Positions 63,948 through 64,000 of a stretch of DNA of 64,000 nt are shown in pieces. The DNA is from SM23-32 sp964434535. Its GTDB lineage: Bacteria; Planctomycetota; Brocadiia; SM23-32. Below the pieces are notes generated by a model that saw only the letters and a program-made list of their open reading frames with translations, ran no database searches and was not told the origin of the DNA. Within the stretch, counting starts at the first letter, position 1, and every line of letters begins with the position of its first letter. The translations under genes were made by a program, and so were the position numbers. The stretch is taken from positions 16,648 through 80,647 of the forward strand of contig CAYSWA010000010.1 in assembly GCA_964434535.1 (NCBI GenBank). Direction: 5' to 3'.

Positions 63948-64000
63948 GCGGGCGTAATTCAGTGGTAGAATGTCAGCTTCCCAAGCTGGACGTCGCGGGT
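63948..64000 (+). tRNA. tRNA-Gly (anticodon CCC), cut by the window edge
   Basis: Acceptor 5' arm GCGGGCG, D arm ATTC/GAAT, anticodon stem TCAGC/GCTGG (one U-G pair) with loop TTCCCAA (anticodon CCC) and the start of the T arm. The 3' third is outside the window. Confidence 0.88.

Overview
This is a 64 kb piece of a GC-rich (roughly 70% by eye) bacterial chromosome, probably a metagenome-assembled or draft scaffold, because it carries one 100-N gap (662-761). Signs of a Gram-negative cell envelope (LpxI of lipid A synthesis, an O-antigen-ligase-like protein, a HlyD-type adaptor) sit beside anaerobe-style chemistry (superoxide reductase, one-cluster ferredoxin, three UroD-family methyltransferase-like proteins, a non-pyrrolysine MttB homologue) and glycan-degrading enzymes. 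A SpoVG with an inserted zinc ribbon, an Sm-like 96-residue protein and a zinc-ribbon pseudokinase fit a Planctomycetota/Lentisphaerota-like or neighbouring uncultured phylum, but this is inference, not a placement. There is no phage, transposase, integrase or CRISPR array.

Layout. 1-5539 (minus): a housekeeping operon read ftsB-like > proA > lpxI > rsmD > ispE > spoVG, then ilvB (cut by the window edge) behind its own promoter. 5567-8896: alpha-L-fucosidase and a divergent UroD-family gene, plsY, and a 55-codon remnant of a medium-chain dehydrogenase that has lost its whole middle. 8893-16431 (minus): DHH phosphoesterase, LPG-synthase-like acyltransferase, YyaL-like thioredoxin-fold protein, phosphoribosyltransferase, AmmeMemoRadiSam radical SAM enzyme, thiol peroxidase and a LacD-like aldolase. 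16478-17867 (minus): Hsp20, ferredoxin and superoxide reductase. 17988-20274 (plus): a HAD-PurM fusion and a membrane-anchored thioredoxin. 20392-24833 (minus): an ABC exporter with zinc ribbon, its DUF1854 partner and a HlyD-type adaptor. 24874-29121 (minus): MttB homologue > MocA-GNAT fusion > UroD-family protein. 29174-30849 (minus): a spermidine-synthase-like protein split into membrane and catalytic genes. 30878-39627: a glycan/peptide catabolic block (GH9, DppA, Gfo/Idh/MocA, six-hairpin glycosidase, FAD oxidoreductase). 39729-45699: tRNA-Val, lipid kinase, nadC, class V aminotransferase, O-antigen-ligase/TPR protein, tRNA-Thr. 45700-46488: a 790-base noncoding, structured stretch. 46489-49301: a second DUF1854-ABC module. 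49302-64000: inverted repeat, UroD-family gene, queE, AddB-like nuclease, dprA, Sm-like gene, pseudokinase, groES-groEL, tex and a partial tRNA-Gly.

Promoters are unusually easy to read: about two dozen sites match the sigma-70 pattern (TTGnnn, mostly exactly 17 bases, TAnnnT) in front of gene or operon starts. Within operons, genes are commonly coupled by ATGA/GTGA/TTGA overlaps.

The best candidates for under-described biology are the two DUF1854-ABC modules, the HAD-PurM and MocA-GNAT fusions, the MttB/MocA-GNAT/UroD operon, the zinc-ribbon pseudokinase, and the promoter placed directly against a terminator-like hairpin at 45923-45995.
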